NCBI GenBank assembly: GCA_041690255.1
Contig: JAWLHU010000015.1
Location: 62,001 to 126,000, forward strand
Source: JAWLHU01 sp041690255
GTDB lineage: Bacteria > Bacillota > Sulfobacillia > Symbiobacteriales > Symbiobacteriaceae
Reading direction: 5' to 3'
Length of the DNA stretch: 64,000 nt
A program made the translations under genes and the position numbers. Below, in pieces: positions 34,330 through 43,070 of this stretch; the stretch's first letter is position 1; every line of letters begins with the position of its first letter. The notes beneath the pieces were generated by a model. It worked only from the letters and a program-made list of their open reading frames with translations, was not told the DNA's origin and did not search any database.

Positions 34330-35019
34330 TCACGTAGTATTCTCCCATCCTTCCACCCGCCCGGTCCGCATGGCCCATGCCACAACCTGCGCCCGATTAT
34401 GGAGGCGGAGCTTTGCCAGGATATGCTTGACGTGGTTCTTCACCGTGTTCTCGGAGAGGACGAGCCGGTGGCCAATCTCCTGGTTGGTGGCGCCGGCGGT
34501 CATCAGGTTGATGATTTCCATCTCCCGGGATGTCAAATGAGTCGCCGCCTCATCTTCCCGCCCTGGATCGGGCTGATCAGCACGGTGAGCAGCGTCTGAG
34601 CCGAGCACCAGGTTTCGGACCACCTCGCCGGAAATGGGCAACTCGCCCCGCACCGCTTCGCGGATTCGCTCGCACAGAGCCTCCGGCTCCAGGTTCTTCA
34701 GCAGGTATCCGTGAGCGCCGTGCCGCAGCGCAAGTGTGGCATCCCGCTCCCCGGCTGAGTAGGTCAGGATTACGACGATGATCTTGGGAAGAGTGGTCCG
34801 GATCTTCATCAGCGTCTCAAGTCCGTTGGACCGAGGCATATCCAGATCCAGCAGGAGGACATCCGGGCGGAGTTCTGCTGCCCGCGCATAGGCCTCAAGG
34901 CCATCCGCAGCTTCACCCACCACCTCCATGTCACTCTCCATGGAGAGAAGCTGGGCTATGCCGCGCCGAACCAGGGTGTGATCATCCGCCAGCAGAATAC
35001 GAATTGGACTGGAGCGCAT
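34330..35019 (-). CDS. NarL/FixJ-family response regulator
   Basis: A 229-aa regulator with a receiver domain (about 6-120; acidic pair ADDH, phospho-acceptor Asp58 in LLLDLDMP, Thr in VVILTYS, Lys in GYLLKNL) and a LuxR-type HTH (about 165-225; LTSREMEIINLMTAGATNQE then SENTVKNHVKHILAKL). It is the end gene of the minus-strand DMSO-reductase cluster, about 140 bases after the radical SAM gene in the transcription sense reversed, so it may regulate that operon. No sensor kinase gene is seen nearby. Confidence 0.93.
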   Translation of the reverse strand: MRSSPIRILLADDHTLVRRGIAQLLSMESDMEVVGEAADGLEAYARAAELRPDVLLLDLDMPRSNGLETLMKIRTTLPKIIVVILTYSAGERDATLALRHGAHGYLLKNLEPEALCERIREAVRGELPISGEVVRNLVLGSDAAHRADQPDPGREDEAATHLTSREMEIINLMTAGATNQEIGHRLVLSENTVKNHVKHILAKLRLHNRAQVVAWAMRTGRVEGWENTT

Positions 35020-35161
35020 GGGGCCGCCTCCTTCCCCTGGCGAAAATCGACGTAGTTCGATTTGCCCTCAGCGTACCACGGTGCGGGAATCCCCCCATAG
35101 CCTGCTTTGGGACTCTTCTGGGGGTTCTGTCGGGCCATTGGTGCTATTCGATCAGTAGGGC

Positions 35162-36481
35162 TCAGAGGTCTGCGTGGGGATCAAACGAATTCGGGGTGGT
35201 CAGTTCGATCTTTACCTCCCGCAGGACCGTTCCTTCCGCCCGTTCCTCGACCACATGTGAGCAGATGCCGATCTCTATGAATAGGTCCTTTAGGTGTTGG
35301 ATGAGTACAGGGCTGAACTCGATGTAGTCGTGTTCCCGATTGAGGTGATAATGGCGGACACCTGCCCGATGAAACCGCTTCTGCACCAGGGAGGCTTCCC
35401 TGCCAAAGACCTTCGCTGACTTTAGGAAGAAGTCTCGCTCGGAGAAGTGAAGCGTCTCTGGAGCCGCCTGACCCCAGTTCTGCTGGTAGATCTGCCCCGT
35501 GTGCTTGTTCTCCAGCGAGCAGTAGTGGACACCGATCGTAAGGCCGGCGTCAAGCGCATATTCCAGAAGATCCAAACAGGCGGGTTCGCTCCGGGAGATG
35601 GGCAATCCGCCGGCGTACCAGTAATCATACAAGGTTTCGTATGGGTTCATTCTGACCTGAAAACCTCGTTCCCGAAATGCCTCAGCGTTGTGGAAGGGGA
35701 AGCAGAGCTCCAGCAAATTGACACCGAATATCTGCAGACGGTCCATCTCCAGGAGCATCTCTCGCATGATATCTTGCGTGCCGGGAAGCACCGGGGTCTC
35801 CACCATGACAGCGGGAATATACTCGCGAGCAAGGGCGATCCGGTCGTAGGTGTAGCGCCGTCCCTTCTCACCGTCGTGGGCCCGGACGCTGAAGCGAATC
35901 TCCTGGAGGTCTGCTTCCCTGAGTGCGGTCAGGATCTCTCGGTCAATCTGGTCGCCCGAGGTATAGAGCCGGGTATGCACCTGCGGGAATAGTTTCCTGG
36001 CCGTGCGGAAGAACTCGACAGCTTCGTTGGGATAGAGGAGCGGCTCTCCTCCGGTCAGCGCCAGGTGTTCGACCTGGAGCCCGCTGGCGGACAGTTCACG
36101 GATCTGGGCCGTAACAGGCAATCGCTGTTCGCGGTGAAGATCATAGGCCTCCTGGTTTGGGTTGAAGCAGTAGAAGCAGTTGCGATGGCACCGCAACGAT
36201 ACATAGAAGGTCGCACTGCCCGTGCCCTTCCGGCAGGCCACACAGGAAGGCGAGATGCGTCCCACGTGAATCGAGTGATCGTTGTTTCGGAAGAGGGCGC
36301 CCTTGTCACGCAACCGCTGTCGTTGGGTTGCAATGGCCGCGGAGTGGTCCACGGGATCGAAATCAAGACCCACACCCTTCACCAGTTCGACAAACTCGGC
36401 ATAGATCTGCGCGTACTCTGCCGCGTAGGCACGCAGGGCCGGGTTCACCGTTGGCAGTCGGTCGTGGGTCAGTTTCAGCAT
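35162..36481 (-). CDS. Radical SAM protein in the DMSO-reductase cluster
   Basis: A 439-aa protein with the radical SAM cysteines C98, C102 and C105 in LRCHRNCFYCFNPNQ and the SAM-contacting LTGGEPLLYP near 140-150. A C-x-x-C at 80-83 (SCVACRKG) precedes them, and further Cys occur in LELCFPF, EPACLDLL and HYCSLEN, so an auxiliary iron-sulfur cluster is possible. ATG 36481 is chosen, with AAGGGGGTG upstream; GTG 36484 is adjacent and equally likely. It lies 22 bases after the TorD-like gene. The role is unknown; maturation of the reductase, its cofactor or a small electron carrier can be considered. Confidence 0.8.
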   Translation of the reverse strand: MLKLTHDRLPTVNPALRAYAAEYAQIYAEFVELVKGVGLDFDPVDHSAAIATQRQRLRDKGALFRNNDHSIHVGRISPSCVACRKGTGSATFYVSLRCHRNCFYCFNPNQEAYDLHREQRLPVTAQIRELSASGLQVEHLALTGGEPLLYPNEAVEFFRTARKLFPQVHTRLYTSGDQIDREILTALREADLQEIRFSVRAHDGEKGRRYTYDRIALAREYIPAVMVETPVLPGTQDIMREMLLEMDRLQIFGVNLLELCFPFHNAEAFRERGFQVRMNPYETLYDYWYAGGLPISRSEPACLDLLEYALDAGLTIGVHYCSLENKHTGQIYQQNWGQAAPETLHFSERDFFLKSAKVFGREASLVQKRFHRAGVRHYHLNREHDYIEFSPVLIQHLKDLFIEIGICSHVVEERAEGTVLREVKIELTTPNSFDPHADL

Positions 36482-36503
36482 CACGGTAGCCCACCCCCTT
36501 CTT

Positions 36504-37214
36504 TCAGGCGCCAGGTGTCTCCGCCAGCAGTTCTCGGACAAGGCTCTGGTCCACCGCCAGGTACCCGTTGAGGAGGTGGGCGAACCCCCGGAAAAAACCT
36601 GTCTGAGCTGTCTCGGTTACGTCGGCGGCAAAGGCGGGAGCCCACCGGAGCAGGTGCTGGGTCAGGAAGTCCTCCTGGTCCCGCAGAATCCCGGTAAGCC
36701 CGGCCTCATCTCCCGTCGCTGCCTGTTCAGCAGCCAACCGGCAGGTCTCGTACATGAAGCTCAACTCCAGACCGATATGGTCATCGGGCTCCGCCCCCAG
36801 ATGAGGGTTGACAAACCCGTGCTGTGCGTACGCCAGGCGTACCGCCAGCGTCTCCTCCTGAAAGAGAAGGCGATCCTCGGTCCGGTAGGCAGACTCCCAG
36901 GGCGGAGCGGGCAGTCTATCAGGCCCGACGAACATGCGGGTGTAATCCCAACGCACCTCGTCGACCGACGTCGGAGAGATCACTGCATGGTCCCGGAGGA
37001 ACTCCCTCACCTCGTCTACCCCCTGACCGATCAAATCGGCCTCTCCAGCGTAAGGGAAGAGACTTACCACGTCGCTCTCGACCAGAGACCGGACCAGCTC
37101 AAGGGACGGTTCCTCCAGGAAGATCCGCGTGAGCAGGCTATAGGCAAAGCCCCTTGCTTCCAGGATCGCCCGCATCTCGTCGGTGTGAATCAGGTCATGG
37201 GCCTTTGTGGTCAT
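36504..37214 (-). CDS. TorD/DmsD-like redox enzyme maturation chaperone
   Basis: A 236-aa helical protein of the TorD/DmsD/NarJ family. The conserved segment is WDYTRMFVGPDRLPAPPWES then YRTED near residues 88-113, followed by GLELSFMYETCRLA near 145 and HLLRWAPAFA near 195. These chaperones bind the twin-arginine signal of the molybdenum subunit and hold it until cofactor is inserted. The adjacent dmsA-like gene encodes such a signal peptide, so it is the likely client. The C-terminus runs close to the radical SAM gene, consistent with one operon. Confidence 0.88.
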   Translation of the reverse strand: MTTKAHDLIHTDEMRAILEARGFAYSLLTRIFLEEPSLELVRSLVESDVVSLFPYAGEADLIGQGVDEVREFLRDHAVISPTSVDEVRWDYTRMFVGPDRLPAPPWESAYRTEDRLLFQEETLAVRLAYAQHGFVNPHLGAEPDDHIGLELSFMYETCRLAAEQAATGDEAGLTGILRDQEDFLTQHLLRWAPAFAADVTETAQTGFFRGFAHLLNGYLAVDQSLVRELLAETPGA

Positions 37215-37297
37215 AGCTCACACCTCAATCCGGCTTAGTAAGGTGCCCCGGGCCAGTTGCTGCCAGCGAGCAACCGGCCCGAGGGCCTGAAACCAAA

Positions 37298-38152
37298 TCA
37301 GCCAATGTGGATGATCACACCTGTAGCATAGAAGAGGTACCGGCCGACCAGCTCGCCGGCCAGGAGGCAGACCAGAGCGGTGTAGACGAGGCCGCCCGTG
37401 GCCTTGCCCGAGGCGAGCCGCCGCCAACTAAGAATCAGCGGGACCAGGCCGCCGGCCAGCGTCAGCGCCCACCGAAGGACCAGGGCCATGCCGTACTCGC
37501 CGCCGAGCATGCTAAGGGTCGCTTGCGCCTCGGCTCCGCCACCACCCAGCAGGACAAGATAGAGCGGGTAGGCGACGAGACCGATCACCAGGGAGACAAC
37601 CGCCGCCCCGACGAGGACCTGCAGGTCGCCCGCTACCCCGGCACTACCCCGACCAAAGTAAGCGACGAGGCCGGCTGCGAGTCCCAGACCGACCATCAGG
37701 GCGGTCCCAACGAAGGCCACATAGGTGCCCCATCCCTGCCAAGCCGGGATCATGGTGACATCATAGAGCGAGGCCATGCTGATGATCGACAGCACACCAG
37801 CGAGAGCGGCCAACCCGTCGAAGATCCGGCGGACTGCCGGGGACTTCTCCAGAGCGGCGCTGGCGCACAGAAGCACGAAGAACCCACCCGAGAAGAAGAT
37901 CTCGCGAGAGAGCCACGAGGTGGCCAGGTTCCGCATGGCCGTGATCGCCAACATCGGCCTGCCGAGGTGGAACAGGGAGGCGAGCATGGCGATAGCCATG
38001 ATCGGTACGAGCGCCAGGACAGCCTTCCGGTAGGCGGGGTCCATCGCTTCGTCGCGGTTCCTCAGCCTGAGCCAGCCGATCAGGACAAAGGCACCGATCG
38101 CTGCCTGGGTCAGGACAGTGAAGACGACGAGAGCCAGTTCTTTGATTTCCAT
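37298..38152 (-). CDS. dmsC: DMSO reductase membrane anchor subunit (DmsC-like)
   Basis: A 284-aa protein with eight hydrophobic helices and the DmsC-family segments ELALVVFTVLTQAAIGAFVL at the N-terminus and LHLGRPMLAITAMRNLATSW with LSREIFFS near residues 62-88. It would anchor the catalytic dimer and oxidise menaquinol, without haem. It is 18 bases downstream of the iron-sulfur subunit gene. The very C-terminus GRYLFYATGVIIHIG is typical of the family. Confidence 0.9.
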   Translation of the reverse strand: MEIKELALVVFTVLTQAAIGAFVLIGWLRLRNRDEAMDPAYRKAVLALVPIMAIAMLASLFHLGRPMLAITAMRNLATSWLSREIFFSGGFFVLLCASAALEKSPAVRRIFDGLAALAGVLSIISMASLYDVTMIPAWQGWGTYVAFVGTALMVGLGLAAGLVAYFGRGSAGVAGDLQVLVGAAVVSLVIGLVAYPLYLVLLGGGGAEAQATLSMLGGEYGMALVLRWALTLAGGLVPLILSWRRLASGKATGGLVYTALVCLLAGELVGRYLFYATGVIIHIG

Positions 38153-38170
38153 CTGCGTCCCTCCCTTCTT

Positions 38171-38719
38171 CTAACGGGCCTCAGGCTTGGGGTTGACGAG
38201 GAGCGAAGGTCCGGTGAGCGAAGCGCTGGGGAGCCCGTCGCAGACCTTCGCGCCGGGGTACTTCTGCATGAGCTCTTCCATATCACCAAACTCGAGGACC
38301 CGCATAATGCAGGCGTCCACGCAGGCGGGGTTCAGCCCCTGGGTGGTCAGGTCGAGGCAGCCGTCGCACTTGCCGACCACGTTCTTCTCAGGCAGGTACT
38401 GCGGCGCACCGTACGGGCAGGACCAGACGCAGTACTGACAGCCGATGCAGAGTGCCTGATCGACGTAGACAAGGCCATCCTCTTCCCGCTTCTTCATGGC
38501 GCCGGCGGGGCAGTTCTGTACGCACGGTGCACTCTCGCAGTGCATGCAGGCAGTGGAGAGGTGCTGGACCCAGGGCCGCGGGAACTTGCCACCCTCGAAG
38601 GTGTGGACCTTGCGGAACAGCACGCCGATCGGATTGTCGTTCTTGTCCTTACAGGCGATCTGGCACGTCTTGCAGCCGATGCAAGCCGTTGCGTCAAAGT
38701 AAAAACCCTTCTGTGCCAC
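38171..38719 (-). CDS. dmsB: DMSO reductase-family iron-sulfur subunit (DmsB-like)
   Basis: A 182-aa electron-transfer protein with four [4Fe-4S] cysteine groups: CIGCKTCQIACKD near 13, CMHCESAPCVQNCPAG near 57, CIGCQYCVWSCPYG near 90 and CDGCLDLTTQGLNPACVDAC near 116. It passes electrons from the anchor to the molybdenum subunit. GTG 38719 is selected because AAGGAGGTGG lies upstream; the frame is open 34 codons further into the dmsA stop region without a ribosome site. It begins 15 bases after dmsA. Confidence 0.95.
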   Translation of the reverse strand: MAQKGFYFDATACIGCKTCQIACKDKNDNPIGVLFRKVHTFEGGKFPRPWVQHLSTACMHCESAPCVQNCPAGAMKKREEDGLVYVDQALCIGCQYCVWSCPYGAPQYLPEKNVVGKCDGCLDLTTQGLNPACVDACIMRVLEFGDMEELMQKYPGAKVCDGLPSASLTGPSLLVNPKPEAR

Positions 38720-38733
38720 TCTAGTCCACCTCC

Positions 38734-41331
38734 TTAGAAGATAATCCGCTGCGGCCACGTGTGGTCGGGAGTCAGCGGCTCGCCGGTCCACTTCTCCACC
38801 TGACAGACCACGGTGTTCCACGGCTCTTCGCCCTGGCCGCTCAGCAGGCTTCGGGTGACAGAGTTGGTGGCGCCGGCCTTGTCAATGCCGGTCTCGTCGT
38901 CACGCTCAACCCAGGCGCCCTCGCCAAGTGCCACAGTACCAGGGACGACCCGCTCCGTGAGTTCGACCGGCCGCAGGACGGTACCGGCCTTCGATGTGAT
39001 CTTAACCGTATCGCCGGTCCTGATTCCGCGAGCTTCGGCATCGACGGGGTTCATCCAGCACTCCTGCGGGAAGGCCTCCCGCAACTGCCGGACGTTGTCG
39101 AAGACCGAATGGGAGCGCCGCAGGTAGTGCGGGGTGAAGAACTGGAGCGGATACTCGCCCTTGGTCTTCTTGTCGTAGTCCGCATAGGTCGCCTCGAACC
39201 CATCGACCGGGGGCCGGTACATGGGGATCGGCGGGCAGGTGGTGAAGCCGTAGGCGCCGATCTTATCGGAAAGCGCCTGGCAATGGATCTCCAGCTTGCC
39301 GCTGCGTGTCTTCAGGCGATTCTTCTCCGGATCTTCCCGGAAGGCCTTATGGGCGATGAAGTTCGAGAACGCATCGCCGGGCCTCCGCTCGACCTGGTAG
39401 ACGCCGCGCTCCTTCAGTTCCTTTATGGAGATACGGCCCTGCTGGGGCTTGCCCTCCACGCCGAGTTCAGCGATATCCTCCGCCGTAATGGTGACAAGCG
39501 GCTCATAGCCGGAGGCGTCCGGCTTGATCACCGTTGCGCCGGCGAGTTGGTTGAAGTACTGCTGCTCACGGGAGATCGGGTGGATCTCGTCCGGGTCGAG
39601 GCCGAGCCGCTTAGCCAGCTCCCGCTCCATCCATATGGCATCCTGCGTCTCGTAGAGTGGTTCAATCACCTTGCCGAAGACGAAGAGCGCCTCGGGGTTG
39701 CCGGAAAGCGTGGTGCCAGCCTTCTCCCACCAGGTGCACTCGGGCAGGACGATATCGGCATACTTCGACTGGGTGGAGAGGACGATGTCGGTGGTGACAA
39801 TGAAGTCCAGCTTCCGCATGGCCTCGATCCCCTCGTTAATGCCGCCTTCCTGGTTCAGGAAGTTGCCGCCGTTGGTATCACGGATGCAGTAGAGCAGCCG
39901 GATGTCGCACTTCTCCTTGCCGTTCACCCCACGGGTATACTCGCCGTTAAGGATGGCGCTGTACATCTCCTCGTGCGCCATGCCGTACCAGTCGTTCTTC
40001 TCCGGGGCGGAGAAGCCGTAGGTGCCGTAGGGGAAGATCGGGTTCGGAATGCTGCCGGCACCGGTTCCGCCGGAGCGGACCAGGCTCTGTGTGGAGTAGC
40101 TCTGGCCGGAGTGGTAGTTCTGCCAGACGCCGCCGCCCGAGGTGCCCAGGTTTCCGGTCATCCAGCCGACTGTGAGGAAGGCCTGGCAGTACTGCTGCCC
40201 CAGATGTGTCCGGGCGGGTGCGGAGGAGGAGGACATGATCGCGGGCTTCGTCGTGGCCAGTTGCTGGGCGAAGGAGCGAATCGTGCGGGGATCGGTCCCG
40301 CAAATGGCTGAAGCCCACTCCGGCGTCTTGGGGACCCCGTCATAGGTTCCGAGCACGTAGTCCCTGAAGTTCTCCTTCGGATCGGCGCCTTCTGGCATGT
40401 GATTCCGGTCGAAGCCGACGGTATACCGATCCAGGAACGCCTGATCCTGCAGGCTGTTTGTGATCATGTGGTAGGCCATGCCGATCAGCAACGCTGCGTC
40501 TGTGCCTGGCCGGACGGGAATCCACTCGTCAGCGAGGGCCTGAGCCGTGGCCGAGTACATGGGGTCCACGCAGATGATCTTCGCACCGGCCTTCTTCACC
40601 TGCAGCAGGTTGTAGGCCGGGTTGCCCGAGCTGGACCAGGCGGGGTTTGCACCCCAGAGGACGAGTAGCTTGGCATTCCGCCAGTCGAGGCGGTCGTTGG
40701 CCGGCTGAGAGCCGACCATGTTAGCGGTGACAGCCGGCCAGGCGCCGTCCGACGTGACGCCCCAGCTCTCAAGACCGCCGCCGAAGGCGTGGACCAGCTT
40801 GCTGTTACGCCGCGGCATGATGATCGCCTTGTTGCCGTACTGCTCCTTAACACGCAGCATTTCGGCAGCGACGAGATCCAACGCCTCTTCCCAGGAGATC
40901 CGGACCCACTCGTCCTTACCCCGCAGCTCCTTCTTGCCGCCGCCGGGCTCCCAGTTCTTGCGCTTCATAGGGTACTTCAGGCGATCGGCACCGAGTACTT
41001 GCTGCCGCTGGGAACGACCACGGGCGCAACCGCGCTGCTGTGGCGTGTCGGGGCTGTCGGGATGAGTGTCATCGGTCTTCTGCCGGACGACGACACCGTC
41101 GCGAATCAGTACCTTGTTCAGGCACCGGCCGCCGCAGTTGTGCCAGCAGGCTGCGGCCACCCATTTTCCCTCTTCGGGCTGAGCAGCTGCCTGGGCTGCC
41201 TGCGGCCCGATCTTCAGCAGGCCAGTCTGGCTGCCAAACAGGGCCGCCGCGCCGGCTGCCGCCGCACTCCAGCCCAAGAAGGCCCGCCGGCCTACCTTGT
41301 GTTCGCTGGCCGCTCGGATCAGTCTCTCCAT
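38734..41331 (-). CDS. dmsA: DMSO-reductase-family molybdopterin oxidoreductase, catalytic subunit
   Basis: An 865-aa bis-MGD enzyme. A twin-arginine signal (GRRAFLGW, Arg15-Arg16, then an Ala-rich run to about 48) predicts export. The [4Fe-4S] ligands are C62, C66, C70 and C102. By comparison with E. coli DmsA the Mo ligand would be Ser194 in SWGVTSDGAW, placing it with the serine-ligated branch. Other matches are DEWIPVRPGTDAALLIGMAY and KTPEWASAICG. It could reduce DMSO, TMAO or another S/N-oxide; substrate is not certain. Start ATG 41331 follows GGAGGTGTTGGTGA. It is first in a dmsA-dmsB-dmsC-torD-radical SAM series. Confidence 0.93.
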   Translation of the reverse strand: MERLIRAASEHKVGRRAFLGWSAAAAGAAALFGSQTGLLKIGPQAAQAAAQPEEGKWVAAACWHNCGGRCLNKVLIRDGVVVRQKTDDTHPDSPDTPQQRGCARGRSQRQQVLGADRLKYPMKRKNWEPGGGKKELRGKDEWVRISWEEALDLVAAEMLRVKEQYGNKAIIMPRRNSKLVHAFGGGLESWGVTSDGAWPAVTANMVGSQPANDRLDWRNAKLLVLWGANPAWSSSGNPAYNLLQVKKAGAKIICVDPMYSATAQALADEWIPVRPGTDAALLIGMAYHMITNSLQDQAFLDRYTVGFDRNHMPEGADPKENFRDYVLGTYDGVPKTPEWASAICGTDPRTIRSFAQQLATTKPAIMSSSSAPARTHLGQQYCQAFLTVGWMTGNLGTSGGGVWQNYHSGQSYSTQSLVRSGGTGAGSIPNPIFPYGTYGFSAPEKNDWYGMAHEEMYSAILNGEYTRGVNGKEKCDIRLLYCIRDTNGGNFLNQEGGINEGIEAMRKLDFIVTTDIVLSTQSKYADIVLPECTWWEKAGTTLSGNPEALFVFGKVIEPLYETQDAIWMERELAKRLGLDPDEIHPISREQQYFNQLAGATVIKPDASGYEPLVTITAEDIAELGVEGKPQQGRISIKELKERGVYQVERRPGDAFSNFIAHKAFREDPEKNRLKTRSGKLEIHCQALSDKIGAYGFTTCPPIPMYRPPVDGFEATYADYDKKTKGEYPLQFFTPHYLRRSHSVFDNVRQLREAFPQECWMNPVDAEARGIRTGDTVKITSKAGTVLRPVELTERVVPGTVALGEGAWVERDDETGIDKAGATNSVTRSLLSGQGEEPWNTVVCQVEKWTGEPLTPDHTWPQRIIF

Positions 41332-41670
41332 TCACCAACACCTCCAGATCACCAGGTTGTGAAAACGAGAACGATCGCATGGCGGGCTTGCTGTCTGTTG
41401 TGTGACCTCCTCTCGTCTACCAGCGAAGCCCCTCCAGTTCTAGTATCCGGCACGTGCCAGCGATCGGGTATGACCCGGTAGAGCCTTCCACGACCTGCTT
41501 CGGGCTGACATCACCGATGCCAAATGCGAGGAGTTCCCGTCATTAAGAACCGAGCATATAGTCGCATGATTAGCGGATTGCATAGACACAAGTAGAGGGG
41601 GGCGCGGGGGTGGTGCACGTACCCAGGGATCAGGGACCGGCCTCCCCACTTGAGCACGTTATCGAGTGGT
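41332..41670. other. Divergent promoter region between dmsA and folP
   Basis: About 340 bases with no supported gene. The reductase and folate operons are transcribed outward from here. No near-consensus promoter or FNR/Crp-like palindrome was recognised, although anaerobic control would be expected for the reductase. The next 120 bases are described separately as a hairpin-rich leader. Confidence 0.4.
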
Positions 41671-41793
41671 CCGGTTCCGCAACCGGGAGGGCCATCTGAC
41701 CCTACCCGATAGGGCTAGCCCGATCGGGCCCCCTTGGGGCCTTCCACGCGAAAGAAGGTAGATGAGTCGACCGGGGCGAATTCTCACCCCGGT
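41671..41793 (+). promoter_or_regulatory. Hairpin-rich leader of folP-folB-folK ending in a terminator-like stem
   Basis: Six inverted repeats follow one another: CCGGTT/AACCGG (41671-41686), CCCTA/TAGGG (41700-41714), GCCCGATCGGGC (41718-41729), GGCCCC/GGGGCC (41727-41741), CCTTC/GAAGG (41740-41758) and GACCGGGG/CCCCGGTC (41768-41793, then TTTCGG). Neighbouring stems overlap by 2-3 bases, so some pairs exclude one another. The last looks like an intrinsic terminator 35 bases before folP. No known riboswitch class was recognised. Confidence 0.5.
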
Positions 41794-41827
41794 CTTTCGG
41801 CATTGTAGACAAAGAGGTGAAGGGCGA

Positions 41828-42670
41828 ATGTGGAGCATTCCCTGCGGCCCGCGGACCCTGGAACTGGGGCATCGGACGCAGATCATGGGCATTCTGAACG
41901 TCACGCCGGATTCGTTCTCCGACGGCGGCCGCTTCACCGACGTGGAGAGGGCCGTGGCCCACGCGATCCGCATGGCCGGCGAGGGCGCTGATATCATTGA
42001 CATTGGCGGGGAATCGACCCGGCCGGGGCACCTGGCGGTGAGTGCCGACGAGGAGATGCGCCGTGTCCTGCCGGTGATCCAGGCGGTCCGCCGGGCGCTG
42101 CCGGAGGCGCTGATCTCCATCGATACGTGTAAGGCAGAGGTGGCGGAGGCGGGGCTGGAGGCGGGGGCCGACCTGCTCAACGATGTCTGGGGGATGCAGC
42201 GGGATCTGCAAATGGCCCACGTGGCTGCCCGGCATAAAGCGCCGATTGTGGTGATGCACAATCAGAACGGCACACATTATGATAATCTAGTCAGTGACAT
42301 GATCGCCTTCTTCCGCCGGTCGCTGGCGCTGGCCACCGAGGCCGGGCTGGATCACAACCTGGTCCTCCTCGACCCGGGCATCGGCTTTGGCAAGACACCC
42401 CTGCAGAACCTGGAGGTGCTGCAACGCTTGGCGGAGTTCAAGGCTCTGGGCCGGCCGATCCTGCTCGGCACCAGCCGCAAGTCGACGATTGGCAAGGTCC
42501 TTGGGGGCTTACCGCCAGAGGAGCGCGTGGAGGGGACAGCGGCGACCGTCGCCCTGGGTATCGCCTTCGGGGCGGAGATCGTGCGTGTCCACGATGTCAT
42601 GGATATGAAGCGGGTGGCGGTCATGAGTGACGCCATTGTCCGGCCAGGGCGGGGTGGATTCGCCGGGTAG
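41828..42670 (+). CDS. folP: Dihydropteroate synthase
   Basis: Joins p-aminobenzoate to dihydropterin pyrophosphate, the sulfonamide target. The 280-aa product has MGILNVTPDSFSDGGRF near residue 19, DIGGESTRPG near 60, DTCKAEVAE near 98, LLNDVWG near 113, LDPGIGFGKT near 180 and LLGTSRKSTIG near 214. ATG 41828 follows AGAGGTGAAGGGCGA. It begins a folP-folB-folK set that matches the order in Bacillus subtilis, where these genes lie downstream of ftsH and coaX. Confidence 0.96.
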   Translation: MWSIPCGPRTLELGHRTQIMGILNVTPDSFSDGGRFTDVERAVAHAIRMAGEGADIIDIGGESTRPGHLAVSADEEMRRVLPVIQAVRRALPEALISIDTCKAEVAEAGLEAGADLLNDVWGMQRDLQMAHVAARHKAPIVVMHNQNGTHYDNLVSDMIAFFRRSLALATEAGLDHNLVLLDPGIGFGKTPLQNLEVLQRLAEFKALGRPILLGTSRKSTIGKVLGGLPPEERVEGTAATVALGIAFGAEIVRVHDVMDMKRVAVMSDAIVRPGRGGFAG

Positions 42671-42701
42671 GGCATCTGGGTCGAGCTAATGGAGGATGTA
42701 C

Positions 42702-43070
42702 ATGGCAGATCGGATTATTCTCAGTGGGATGCGCTTCTACGGCTATCACGGGGTCTATCCGGAGGAGTCCCGGCTGGGCCAGGCCTTCTCGGTCGATGTG
42801 GAACTGCACGCCGACCTGCGGGAGGCTGGCAAGCAGGACGACATTCGCAAGACAGTTGACTACGGCAAGGTCTATCAGACCGTGAAGACGATCGTGGAGG
42901 GCAAGCCCTTCAAGCTGATCGAAGCGCTGGCTGAGCATGTGGCGACCCGGGTGCTGGCGGAGCACGCCAATGCCACTGAGGTGATCGTCAGGGTCCACAA
43001 ACCGAAGGCGCCAATCCCCGGCCCGCTCGATGGCGTTACGGTGGAGATCGGCAGGAGGCGGGAGGCATGA
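42702..43070 (+). CDS. folB: Dihydroneopterin aldolase
   Basis: Cleaves dihydroneopterin to 6-hydroxymethyl-dihydropterin. The 122-aa protein has FYGYHGVYPEESRLGQAFSV near residues 11-30 (catalytic Glu and Tyr regions), KTVDYGKVY near 51 and FKLIEALAEHVATRVL near 70. ATG 42702 is chosen with GGAGG 6 bases upstream; ATG 42696 directly abuts that site. Its stop overlaps the folK start (ATGA). Confidence 0.93.
   Translation: MADRIILSGMRFYGYHGVYPEESRLGQAFSVDVELHADLREAGKQDDIRKTVDYGKVYQTVKTIVEGKPFKLIEALAEHVATRVLAEHANATEVIVRVHKPKAPIPGPLDGVTVEIGRRREA

Noticed and set aside
37307..38737. 476-codon plus-strand frame opposite dmsC and dmsB
   Set aside because: Antisense to four-cluster ferredoxin and anchor genes; polar, Gln/Glu/Asp-rich shadow with no motif.
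41671..41793. THF riboswitch before folP
   Set aside because: The hairpin series does not show the conserved THF aptamer sequences that could be recalled; only a generic structured leader is claimed.
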